A DNA stretch of 64,000 nt, taken from assembly GCF_014196745.1 (NCBI RefSeq), contig NZ_JACIEH010000003.1, positions 744,001-808,000 of the forward strand, given 5' to 3'. A program made the position numbers and the translations under genes. This document shows positions 41,960-51,834 of the stretch, piece by piece; position 1 is the first letter of the stretch; every line of letters starts with the position of its first letter. The DNA is from Sphingomonas kyeonggiensis. GTDB taxonomy: Bacteria > Pseudomonadota > Alphaproteobacteria > Sphingomonadales > Sphingomonadaceae. A model generated the notes under the pieces. That model made no database searches, was not told the DNA's origin, and worked only from the letters and a program-made list of their open reading frames with translations.

Positions 41960-44221
41960 ATGAAAGCCCCGAACATCCAGCACATCGCGCTGATCGGCAA
42001 CTTCCTGCCGCGCAAATGCGGCATCGCCACCTACACCACCGATACCTATGCAGCGCTCAAGCAGCGCTTCCCCGATCTTCGAGTCGATGTCTATGCGATG
42101 GACGACCATGTCGGGCGCTACGACTATCCGGATGCGGTGACGGGTTCGATCCCGCAGCACGAGCGCCCGGCCTATATCGAGACCGCCCGTCGGATCGAGG
42201 CATCGGGCGCGCAGGCACTGTGGGTCCAGCATGAGTATGGCATCTATGGCGGCCCGGCCGGCGAGCATCTGATCGCGCTGCTCGATCGGCTGTCGATCCC
42301 GGTGATCGCGACGCTGCATACGGTGCTGGAACAGCCCAATCCCGACGAGCGCCGCGTGATGGAGGCGCTGCTGCGTCGGGCCTCGCGGGTGATCGTCATG
42401 GCCGAGAAGGGCCGCGAAATCCTCAAGCGCGTGCACGGTGTAGACGACAGGAAGATCGGGATGATCCCACATGGTGTGCCCGATCGCCCCTTCGCCGATC
42501 CCGAAGACTTCAAGCCGCGCTTCGGCTGGCAGGGGCGAGAGGTGATCCTGACCTTCGGCCTGCTTGCGCCGAGCAAGGGCATCGAGACGGTGATCGAGGC
42601 GATGCCGGCGATCGCGGCGGCGCGGCCGGATGCGCTCTATGTGATCCTGGGTGCCACCCATCCCAATCTCGTCGCGCATGAAGGCGAGGCCTATCGCGAT
42701 CGGTTGAAGGCGCTCGCCGCCGAGCTGGGCGTCGCGGAGCATGTCGCGTTCATCGACGGTTTCGTCGAGCAGGGCGAACTGCTCGACTATCTTCAGGCGG
42801 CGGACGTCTACGCGACGCCCTATCCCAATCCCGCGCAGATCACTTCGGGCACGCTGTCCTATGCGGTGGCGGTGGGCAAGCCCGTGGTCTCGACGCCCTA
42901 TATCCACGCGACGGAGATCCTTGCCGATGAGCATGGCGTGCTCGTCCCCTTTAGCGACAGCGCAGCCTTCGCTCGCGAGATCAGCCGTCTGCTGTCCGAC
43001 AAGGAGGCACGCCTGGCGCTTGCACACCGCGCTTATGCCCGGGGCCGCACCATGTTGTGGCCGCGTCTTGCCGAGAGGGCGATGGATACGCTGATCGGCA
43101 TCATGGCAACCAGGCCTCGCCGCTTCGCCCGCGCGAATCAGGAACTCGCGCCGCTCAAGCCGGACCTCGCCGCCGTGGAGCGGATGAGCGACGCCACCGG
43201 CATGCTCCAGCATTCGATCTTCTCGGTGCCCGATCGCCGCCACGGTTATTGCATCGACGACAATGCCCGCGCGCTGATCCTGATGTCGAAGATCGAAGGG
43301 ATCGACGAGACGCTGCGCGACAAATGGACGAGCGTCTATGCCGCCTTTGTCCAATATGCCTGGAACCAGGACCTGCGCCGCTTCCGCAACTTCATGAACT
43401 TCGACCGGACCTGGTGTGAGGATGTCGGTTCCGAGGACTCCAATGGCCGCGCTCTTTGGTCGCTGGGCGTCACAGCGCGCGATGCCAAGGCGCTCAAGCA
43501 TCGTGACTGGGCGTCGGCATTGTTCGACTCCACCGCCTCGATCGCGCTCGAGCTGGGCAGCCCGCGTGCCCGTGCCTTCGCGATGCTGGGCGCCGCGGCG
43601 ATGCTCGATGCGCATCCCGGCCATGCGCTCAGCCGCGAGATCCTCACCCGCTTCGGCGAGGAGCTGATCGAGCTGCTCGACGGCAATCGCCGGCCCGAAT
43701 GGAGCTGGTTCGAGATCGTGCTGGCCTATGACAATGCCCGCCTGCCCGAGGCGCTGCTGCGTGCCGGCATGGCACTCGGCCGCAGCGAGTTCACCAGTAT
43801 CGGGCTCGAGACGCTCCAATGGATCGTCGGCCAGCAGACTTCGCCAGAAGGCCGCTTCCGCGCCGTCGGTACCGACAGCTTCGGCCGCGAATATGCCGCG
43901 CCGCTCCAGTTCGACCAGCAGCCGCTCGAGGCCCAGGCGACGGTGGAGGCCTGTGCCGCCGCCCATGAAGCGACCGGCGAGCGGCGCTGGGTGGACGAGG
44001 CGATGCGCGCCTATCGCTGGTATCTGGGCGCCAACGACCTCGAATTGCCGCTTGCGAGTGCGCAGGACGGCGGCTGTTTCGACGGGTTGATGCCGCATGG
44101 GCTCAATCGCAACCAAGGCGCAGAGTCGATTTTGGCGCTCCAGCTGGCCAATTGTGCGATTTCGGCCCTTTCAAATGCAACCGGAACCGTGGCAACACCG
44201 TTACGAGCTGCTGTCGCTTAG
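41960..44221 (+). CDS. GT4 glycosyltransferase fused to an all-helical glycan-binding/hydrolase-like domain
   Basis: The protein has 753 residues. GAAAGGAAAG precedes the ATG. Residues 1-370 are a GT-B fold GT4 transferase: FLPRKCGIATYTTDTY near 16, GLLAPSKGIETVIEAMP near 200 and the nucleotide-sugar motif ATPYPNPAQITSGTLSYAVA, followed by VGKPVVSTPY, near 290. Residues about 400-745 resemble an (alpha/alpha)6 barrel (HGYCIDDNARALILM, EDSNGRALWSLG, WFEIVLAYDNARLPEALL) of unknown activity. A GH130 enzyme follows 46 bases downstream. The pair probably makes and trims or recycles a mannoside-type glycan; the substrate is inferred. Confidence 0.82.
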   Translation: MKAPNIQHIALIGNFLPRKCGIATYTTDTYAALKQRFPDLRVDVYAMDDHVGRYDYPDAVTGSIPQHERPAYIETARRIEASGAQALWVQHEYGIYGGPAGEHLIALLDRLSIPVIATLHTVLEQPNPDERRVMEALLRRASRVIVMAEKGREILKRVHGVDDRKIGMIPHGVPDRPFADPEDFKPRFGWQGREVILTFGLLAPSKGIETVIEAMPAIAAARPDALYVILGATHPNLVAHEGEAYRDRLKALAAELGVAEHVAFIDGFVEQGELLDYLQAADVYATPYPNPAQITSGTLSYAVAVGKPVVSTPYIHATEILADEHGVLVPFSDSAAFAREISRLLSDKEARLALAHRAYARGRTMLWPRLAERAMDTLIGIMATRPRRFARANQELAPLKPDLAAVERMSDATGMLQHSIFSVPDRRHGYCIDDNARALILMSKIEGIDETLRDKWTSVYAAFVQYAWNQDLRRFRNFMNFDRTWCEDVGSEDSNGRALWSLGVTARDAKALKHRDWASALFDSTASIALELGSPRARAFAMLGAAAMLDAHPGHALSREILTRFGEELIELLDGNRRPEWSWFEIVLAYDNARLPEALLRAGMALGRSEFTSIGLETLQWIVGQQTSPEGRFRAVGTDSFGREYAAPLQFDQQPLEAQATVEACAAAHEATGERRWVDEAMRAYRWYLGANDLELPLASAQDGGCFDGLMPHGLNRNQGAESILALQLANCAISALSNATGTVATPLRAAVA

Positions 44222-44267
44222 CGCCTCTGGCACTGGGCGCCGGTACGGGGACAATGGCGGGAGCCGG

Positions 44268-45554
44268 ATGCTCGAACTTTTCAATCATGCGTTGCGCCTG
44301 AGGGCGGACCCCTCTCGCGTCGTGGTGCGGCCGTTTCACATTGCCTGGGCGTCGAACGGATCGGCGCCGAGTCGCAGCGAGCGGCTGGTCGCCGAAGTAC
44401 TTGCCATGTCGCCCGGCGAGGCACGGGCGCAGCTGGAGATCGTACTCAAGGACTTCGAGGCGCGCCACTGGCAGACGCGCCGCGTGTTCATGACGCGCTA
44501 TGACGAGATCGAGGGCATGCTCGGGCTCGACGGCAGCCAGATCGGGGACGAGAAGCGCCAGCTGATCGGCGCCTATTTCTGCCACGAGTACAGCTATGCC
44601 GCCGCCGCGCTGATGAACCCCAGCGCGGTGCCGCATTACGACCAGACCGGCATGCCGCCGGGATCCTTGCGCATCCTGATGAGCCTGCGGGCGGTGGGCG
44701 AGGGGCACATTTCCTCGGTCGCCTTTCGCGAGGGCATCATCACCGAGGGCAACGAGCTGAGCCTGGCGCCCGAACCGCCCTTCGCCACCGCCGCGGACGC
44801 CCGGGAAGAAGACGAGGAGCATATCCCCGAGGGGCCGGTGACGGTCTATCGCCACCGCGATTCCACCCTGTCGGGCACGGTGATCTTCCCGATCACCAAG
44901 GCCCAGTCGAACGGGCTCGAGGACCTGCGCATCACCCATTTCCGCCATGAGGATGGGGAGGAAGAGTGGATCGGCACCTACACCGCCTATAACGGCTCGG
45001 TGATCCAGTCCGAGCTGCTGCGCACCCGCGACTGGCGCAGCTTCGACCTGGTGCCGATGTCGGGCAGCGCCAGCCGCAACAAGGGCATGGCGCTGTTCCC
45101 GCGTACCGTGAACGGCCGCTACATGATGCTCGGCCGGCAGGACGGCGAGAACATCTTCCTCCACGCCTCGGACGACATTACCCGCTGGGAAGGCGGCGAG
45201 CTGCTGATCAAGCCGAAATTCCCCTGGGAACTCGTCCAGATGGGCAATTGCGGCCCGCCGATCGAGCTCGACGAAGGCTGGCTGATCCTCACCCACGGCG
45301 TCGGCGCGATGCGCAAATATTCGATCGGCGCGGCGCTGCTAGACAAGAACGACCCGTCGAAGGTGCTGGCCCGGTCGAGCGAGCCGCTGCTCGCCGCGGC
45401 GGACCAGGACCGCGAGGGCTATGTGCCCAACGTCGTCTATACCTGCGGGGCCATCAAGCACGGCGACAAGCTGTTCGTCCCGTACGGGGTGGCGGACAGC
45501 TCGGTCGCCTTCGCCTTCGTGCCGATCAGCTCGCTGCTCGCGCAGATGGACTGA
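44268..45554 (+). CDS. GH130-family glycoside phosphorylase/hydrolase
   Basis: The protein has 428 residues. The start at 44268 (MLELFNHALRLRADP) follows GGGAGCC; the upstream in-frame part overlaps the GT4 gene and is rejected. GH130 enzymes phosphorolyse or hydrolyse beta-mannosides. The landmarks are GLEDLRITHF near 222 (EDPR in most relatives, here Pro to Leu), then TYTAYNG. NCGPPIELDEGWLILTHGVG near 330 and SIGAALLDKNDPSKVLARSS are followed by VPNVVYTCG. The acidic EDxR pair is retained. The N-terminal 150 residues are longer than in minimal GH130 enzymes. Confidence 0.83.
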   Translation: MLELFNHALRLRADPSRVVVRPFHIAWASNGSAPSRSERLVAEVLAMSPGEARAQLEIVLKDFEARHWQTRRVFMTRYDEIEGMLGLDGSQIGDEKRQLIGAYFCHEYSYAAAALMNPSAVPHYDQTGMPPGSLRILMSLRAVGEGHISSVAFREGIITEGNELSLAPEPPFATAADAREEDEEHIPEGPVTVYRHRDSTLSGTVIFPITKAQSNGLEDLRITHFRHEDGEEEWIGTYTAYNGSVIQSELLRTRDWRSFDLVPMSGSASRNKGMALFPRTVNGRYMMLGRQDGENIFLHASDDITRWEGGELLIKPKFPWELVQMGNCGPPIELDEGWLILTHGVGAMRKYSIGAALLDKNDPSKVLARSSEPLLAAADQDREGYVPNVVYTCGAIKHGDKLFVPYGVADSSVAFAFVPISSLLAQMD

Positions 45555-45574
45555 GGCGGGGTCTCCCCCGCCTC
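45553..45574. terminator. Hairpin between convergent GH130 and OPT genes
   Basis: GAGGCGGGG pairs with CCCCGCCTC around a 4-base loop, overlapping the GH130 stop and ending 8 bases before the OPT stop. There is no T-run, so it is a weak bidirectional terminator at best. Confidence 0.4.
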
Positions 45575-45581
45575 AAATCCT

Positions 45582-47606
<2,025 letters not shown>

Positions 47607-47610
47607 CGGC

Positions 47611-47721
47611 TCAGCTCTCCGCGCGGAAGTTCACTAAGTTCACGACATGCACGCGCGATCGCGTGCCCGCGCGCGAGGCGCCGGCAGTGGCGGCGAGCTT
47701 GGTAAGGAATGCGTTGGTCAT
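47611..47721 (-). CDS. Possible 36-codon upstream ORF before the OPT gene
   Basis: An ATG at 47721 opens a frame (MTNAFLTKLAATAGASRAGT ...) that ends 4 bases before the OPT start codon. It has no strong ribosome site and no known family. It could be a leader peptide or chance in GC-rich DNA. Confidence 0.25.
   Translation of the reverse strand: MTNAFLTKLAATAGASRAGTRSRVHVVNLVNFRAES
47649..47666. promoter_or_regulatory. Palindrome upstream of the OPT gene
   Basis: GCACGCG-CGAT-CGCGTGC has perfect 7-base arms and lies 43 bases upstream of the OPT start codon. It may be an operator or a leader hairpin. Confidence 0.35.
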
Positions 47722-47799
47722 CGGCGGAACGTGGCATTTGCGCGCCGTGTAGGACAGCTTTTTTTGACCCGCTCCCCGGGCGGGGAGGGATTGATTTGC

Positions 47800-47815
47800 A
47801 TAACCATTTGGTTAT
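47800..47815. promoter_or_regulatory. Likely ArsR operator
   Basis: ATAACCA-TT-TGGTTAT is a perfect 7+7 palindrome ending 10 bases before the ArsR start codon, overlapping the leader. ArsR-type repressors commonly bind such AT-flanked dyads over their own promoter, so autorepression is likely. Confidence 0.55.
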
Positions 47816-47825
47816 TGGTTTGATC

Positions 47826-48155
47826 ATGGAGCCGATGCCTTCCTCCGCCGATGCGCTGTTCCGCGCGCTGGGCGATCCCACCCGCCGCGCGCTGTTCGAG
47901 CGGATGGCCCAGCGCGAGCTGACGGTGCGGGCGCTGACCGAGGGATCCGGGATCTCGCAGCCGGCGGTCTCCAAGCATCTCGCGGTGCTGAAGGGCGCTG
48001 GACTGGTGCTCGACCGGCCGCAGGGGCGCGAGACGCATTACCGCGCGAATCCGCGGGGACTGGCGCCGCTGCTCGACTGGATGCGGCTGCACGAGAATTT
48101 ATGGGCGGACAGCTTCGATCGGCTGGAGGACCTGCTCAAGAGGATGGACCAATGA
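47826..48155 (+). CDS. ArsR-family transcriptional regulator
   Basis: The protein has 109 residues. The winged HTH spans DALFRALGDPTRRALFERMA, then SQPAVSKHLAVLKGAGLVLD. There is no metal-binding Cys motif, so it belongs to the metal-independent ArsR group that is typically encoded next to an SRPBCC protein. The ATG at 47826 is chosen; a second ATG three codons later is possible. The stop overlaps the SRPBCC start by 4 bases. Confidence 0.92.
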   Translation: MEPMPSSADALFRALGDPTRRALFERMAQRELTVRALTEGSGISQPAVSKHLAVLKGAGLVLDRPQGRETHYRANPRGLAPLLDWMRLHENLWADSFDRLEDLLKRMDQ

Positions 48156-48583
48156 CCGAGACGCGCACCCTGGTGATGGAACGCGAATTCCCGCATCCGC
48201 CCGAGCGGCTGTGGCGGGCGATCACCCAGCCGCATCTGATCGCGGAATGGCTGCTGCCCAATGATTTCGTGGCGGAGCAGGGCCATCGCTTCACCCTGCA
48301 GAGCCCGGGTGCGCCGGGCTGGAGTGGGCGGATCGACTGCGCGGTGCGCGAGATCGAGCCGGGCCGGCAGCTTTCGTACAGCTGGGACACGGGCGGCGGC
48401 GAGGAGGCAATGCCGCGCTTCGAGTCCGTGGTGACGCTGACGCTCGAACCGGTTGCCGGCGGCACACGGCTGCGGATGGAGCAGACCGGCTTCACCAATG
48501 CGAACAATTATGGCGGTGCGCGGTTTGGCTGGGGCAAGTTCCTGGAGCGGCTGGAAGGCGTTGTGGCGGGGCTGGACACCTAG
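48152..48583 (+). CDS. SRPBCC (AHSA1/START-like) domain protein
   Basis: The protein has 143 residues, overlapping the ArsR gene (ATGA). The pattern MEREFPHPPERLWRAITQPH, then LIAEWLLPNDFV, and GGTRLRMEQTGF match AHSA1-type SRPBCC proteins with a hydrophobic ligand cavity. ArsR-SRPBCC pairs are common in bacteria; the partner is thought to bind a small ligand, and function is mostly unknown. Confidence 0.9.
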   Translation: MTETRTLVMEREFPHPPERLWRAITQPHLIAEWLLPNDFVAEQGHRFTLQSPGAPGWSGRIDCAVREIEPGRQLSYSWDTGGGEEAMPRFESVVTLTLEPVAGGTRLRMEQTGFTNANNYGGARFGWGKFLERLEGVVAGLDT

Positions 48584-48584
48584 C

Positions 48585-48661
48585 CGTCACCCCGGCGGAA
48601 GCCGGGATCTCGTGCCGAAGCGCGCCTTCGCCTGAGATCCCAGCCTTCGCCGGGATGACGG
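48585..48661. repeat. Composite REP-like element (BIME-like)
   Basis: It starts 1 base after the SRPBCC stop codon. Its left part is GTCACCCCGGCGGAAGCCGG, then GATCTCGTGC, a spacer, then the mirrored GCCTGAGATCCCAGC and GCCGGGATGAC. Left and right ends can fold on each other and each is a small palindrome. A close copy follows the mrp stop at 56415. Confidence 0.75.
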
Positions 48662-48707
48662 GATTGGGGGAGTTGAGGCGGTCCGCAACCCTGCTACGCT
48701 CGTCGCC

Positions 48708-49778
48708 ATGAACACGGGGACCGAGACGGCGCAGCGCGCCGCGCGACTGGTGCTGGTGGGGGCGCTGCTCCTGGCTGGCCTATGGGTAGCGCATGGCTTC
48801 GTGCCGGCCCTGCTCTGGGCGGTGGTGCTGACCATCGCGGTCGATCCGCTGCACCTGAAGCTGCGCGCCTGGATGAAGGGCAGCCACCGGATCGTGATCC
48901 CGCTGGTCATCACCCTGATCGCGGCGCTGGTCGTGCTGGTGCCGCTCGGCTTCGGCATCACCCAGGCGCTGCGCGAGGCGCACGATATCTCGAGCTGGAT
49001 CGGCCAGGCGCAGGCCCAGGGCGTGCCGGTGCCCGACTGGGTGACGCGCCTGCCCGTTGGCGCCGATGCCGTGCGCGAATGGTGGCAGACCCATCTCGCC
49101 CGGCCTGAGGATGCTGCCGAGCAGCTCCGCATGCTGAGCGGTGGCGCGTGGCTGGCGCACTCCCGGGCGATCGGCGCCAATGTCGCGCATCGCGCCGTGG
49201 TGTTCGGTTTCACCCTGCTGACTCTGTTCTTTGTGCTGCGCGATCGTGACGCGCTGCTCGAGCAGGGGCGACGCGCCGTGCTCAAGCTGTTCGGGCCGGC
49301 CGGCGAGCGGGTCGGGACCCAGGCGATCCGATCGGTGCGCGGCACGATCGACGGGCTGGTGCTGGTGGGGCTGGGCGTCGGCGCGCTGATGGCAGTGGTC
49401 TATCTGGTCGCGGGCGTGCCGCACCCGCTGCTGCTCGGCGCAGCGACCGCGATCGCGGCGATGATCCCGTTCGGCGCGCCTTTGCTGTTCGCGCTGGCGG
49501 CGGTGCTGCTGCTGCTCCAGGGCTCGGTGGTCGGCGCGGTGGCAGTCGTCGCGATCGGCACCGCGATCATCTTCGTCGCCGACCATTTCATCCGCCCGGC
49601 GATGATCGGCGGGGCGACCCAGCTGCCGTTCCTCTGGGTGCTGATCGGCATCCTGGGCGGCGTCGAGACGCTGGGGCTGCTCGGCCTGTTCATCGGGCCG
49701 GCGGTGATGGCGGTGCTGGTGATGCTGTGGCGCGAGTTTCTGGCGAACGGGAGAGACGATGCAAGTTCATCGGCGTGA
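48708..49778 (+). CDS. AI-2E family transporter (PF01594-type permease)
   Basis: The protein has 356 residues with eight helices. ALLWAVVLTIAVDPLHLKL near residue 35 and VADHFIRPAMIGGATQLPFL near 295 are AI-2E/YdiK signatures. The name comes from TqsA, but most members are of unknown substrate, and some act as Na+/H+ antiporters or fatty-acid exporters. The ribosome site is weak. Its end overlaps the next gene by 20 bases. Confidence 0.88.
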   Translation: MNTGTETAQRAARLVLVGALLLAGLWVAHGFVPALLWAVVLTIAVDPLHLKLRAWMKGSHRIVIPLVITLIAALVVLVPLGFGITQALREAHDISSWIGQAQAQGVPVPDWVTRLPVGADAVREWWQTHLARPEDAAEQLRMLSGGAWLAHSRAIGANVAHRAVVFGFTLLTLFFVLRDRDALLEQGRRAVLKLFGPAGERVGTQAIRSVRGTIDGLVLVGLGVGALMAVVYLVAGVPHPLLLGAATAIAAMIPFGAPLLFALAAVLLLLQGSVVGAVAVVAIGTAIIFVADHFIRPAMIGGATQLPFLWVLIGILGGVETLGLLGLFIGPAVMAVLVMLWREFLANGRDDASSSA

Positions 49779-50094
49779 CGGCCTGCTCGTGGTGAGCCGA
49801 ATCACCGGCCCTACCCACAATCGGCTGGCGCTTCGGCTGGAGCGAGGTGCCGTATTGGCGGATCTGCGCGTCAAGGTGCTGCCGTCAGTAGGGGATTGCA
49901 GGCACCATGACGGGCTGACTGCCGAGGAAATGGTTCCGGCCATCCTCGACGGCATCGCGGAGGCAAATAGGGAGCTCGGAACCGACTATGTCGCCACCTA
50001 TGCCGAGATCGTCGAGAACGATAGCCGGCAGCCCCATGTCTACACCTACCTAGCCAGGCATCTCGTGCGGGCGATGCATTCGCAGGACGCCTAG
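49759..50094 (+). CDS. Small hypothetical protein
   Basis: The protein has 111 residues. GGGAGAG is 5 bases before the ATG, inside the end of the permease gene (20-base overlap), so it is co-transcribed. It is soluble, without a signal peptide, and contains two Cys/His near residue 45 (VGDCRHHDGLTAEE). No family is recognised. It converges with the HerA-like gene, overlapping by 4 bases. Confidence 0.6.
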   Translation: MQVHRRDGLLVVSRITGPTHNRLALRLERGAVLADLRVKVLPSVGDCRHHDGLTAEEMVPAILDGIAEANRELGTDYVATYAEIVENDSRQPHVYTYLARHLVRAMHSQDA

Positions 50095-51758
50095 CGCCCC
50101 TTGAACAGCCCGCCGAGTACGCCGCGGACCAGACCGCCGAGGATGCTCGCGCCCGCGCCGCTCTTCTTGCCGAACACCGCCTTGGAGACTTCGTTCGCCA
50201 CCGCCCGGCCCGCTGCCGAGGAGGCGGAGCGGGTGGCCGAGGTGATCGCGCGGTTCCACGGATTGTTCGCTGCCTCGCGTTCCGCAGCCTTCTGGGCCTG
50301 GGCGTCGAGTCGGGCCTGGCGATCGGCGTCGCGCTGCGCGGAGAGGCGCTGGCGCTCGGCTTCCTTGGCGAGGCGGGCATCCTCCTTGGCCTTGGCCGCG
50401 GCGGCCTTCTCCGCCTCGTCCTGCGCCTTGGCCTCGGCCGCGGCGGCGGACGCCTCGGCCGATTTGGCCGCGAGCAGCTCCTCGGCCGATTCGCGATCGA
50501 CCAGCGTGTCGTACTTGTCGCCGATCGCGTCGGTCTGGATCAGCACCTTGCGCTCGTCCGGCGTGACCGGGCCGACCCGCGATGCCGGCGGCCGGATCAG
50601 CGTACGCTGCACCGGGCTCGGCGCGCCATCGTCCTGCAGCGCCGAGACGAGCGCCTCGCCGACCTTCAGCTCGGTGATCACCGTCTCGACATCGACGTCC
50701 GGATTGGCGCGGAAGGTGGTCGCGGCGGCCTTCACCGCCTGCTGGTCGCGCGGGGTGAAGGCGCGCAGGGCATGCTGCACGCGGTTGCCGAGCTGGCCGG
50801 CGATCGTGTCGGGCACGTCGATCGGGTTCTGGGTGATGAAATAGACGCCGACGCCCTTGGAGCGGATCAGGCGGACGACCTGCTCGATCTTGTCGAGCAG
50901 CGCCTTGGGCGCGTCGTCGAACAGCAGATGCGCCTCGTCGAAGAAGAAGGCGAGCTTGGGCTTGTCCGGGTCGCCCACTTCGGGGAGGGATTCGAACAGC
51001 GCGGAGAGGAGCCAGAGCAGGAAGGTGGCGTAGAGCTTGGGGCTCGCCATCAGCTTGTCGGCGGCGAGGATGTTGACCACGCCGCGGCCCTTGTCGTCGA
51101 AGCCGAGAAAGTCCTCCATCGACAGTGCCGGCTCGCCGAAGAAATTGGCGCCCCCCTGCGAGCGGAGCTGGAGCAGGGAGCGCTGGATCGCGCCGACCGA
51201 CTGCTTGGAGACGTTGCCGTAGCTGGCGGTCAGCTCGTCGGCCCGCTCGGCGCAGTGGGCGAGCATCGATTGCAGGTCGTCGAGGTCGAGGAGGAGCAGC
51301 CCGTCCTTGTCGGCGACGGTGAAGGCGATGGTGAGCACGCCTTCCTGCACTTCGTTGAGGTCCATCAGCCGGGATAGCAGCAGCGGGCCCATTTCCGAGA
51401 TGGTGGTGCGGATCGGGTGGCCCTGCTCGCCGTACAGGTCCCAGAACTGCACAGGCGTATCGGCATAGGCCCAGTCGGCCAGGCCGATCTCGGCGGCGCG
51501 CGCCTTGAAGATCTCGTGCGTCTTGGCGGTGGGGGAGCCGGCCATGGCGAGGCCGGACAGGTCGCCCTTCACGTCCGCCACGAAACAGGGGACGCCGGCG
51601 TTGGACAGGCCTTCGATGATCCCCTGGATCGTCACCGTCTTGCCGGTGCCGGTCGCGCCGGCGATCAGCCCGTGACGGTTGGCGCGCTTGAGGACCAGCG
51701 ATTGCGGATTCGCGCCGCCGGTACCTGCGCCAATGAAGATGCCCGTCTCTCCCGCCAT
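50091..51758 (-). CDS. HerA-like ATPase of the DUF853 (YjgR) family
   Basis: The protein has 555 residues. Walker A GATGTGKT lies at residues 34-41, after the DUF853 opening GIFIGAGTGGANPQ. Walker B is AFFFDEAHLLFDDAP near 270, with the conserved QNPIDVPDTIAGQLGNRVQH following. From about 420 to 555 is an Ala/Lys/Glu/Arg-rich coiled coil ending in GGLVRGVLGGLFKGR. The family is a FtsK/HerA-type P-loop ATPase with no settled function; DNA translocation is assumed. It is monocistronic here. Confidence 0.88.
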   Translation of the reverse strand: MAGETGIFIGAGTGGANPQSLVLKRANRHGLIAGATGTGKTVTIQGIIEGLSNAGVPCFVADVKGDLSGLAMAGSPTAKTHEIFKARAAEIGLADWAYADTPVQFWDLYGEQGHPIRTTISEMGPLLLSRLMDLNEVQEGVLTIAFTVADKDGLLLLDLDDLQSMLAHCAERADELTASYGNVSKQSVGAIQRSLLQLRSQGGANFFGEPALSMEDFLGFDDKGRGVVNILAADKLMASPKLYATFLLWLLSALFESLPEVGDPDKPKLAFFFDEAHLLFDDAPKALLDKIEQVVRLIRSKGVGVYFITQNPIDVPDTIAGQLGNRVQHALRAFTPRDQQAVKAAATTFRANPDVDVETVITELKVGEALVSALQDDGAPSPVQRTLIRPPASRVGPVTPDERKVLIQTDAIGDKYDTLVDRESAEELLAAKSAEASAAAAEAKAQDEAEKAAAAKAKEDARLAKEAERQRLSAQRDADRQARLDAQAQKAAEREAANNPWNRAITSATRSASSAAGRAVANEVSKAVFGKKSGAGASILGGLVRGVLGGLFKGR

Positions 51759-51834
51759 GTCCGATCTCCTGATTTGGGAGACCGGAATAGAGGAGAAACG
51801 GGCATTCGTCAGCCCGATGAAGGGCGTTGTTCGC

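Noticed and set aside
47772..47787. CTCCCCG-GG-CGGGGAG hairpin with nearby T-run as a terminator
   Set aside because: The T-run precedes rather than follows the hairpin on the plus strand, and no minus-strand transcript ends there.
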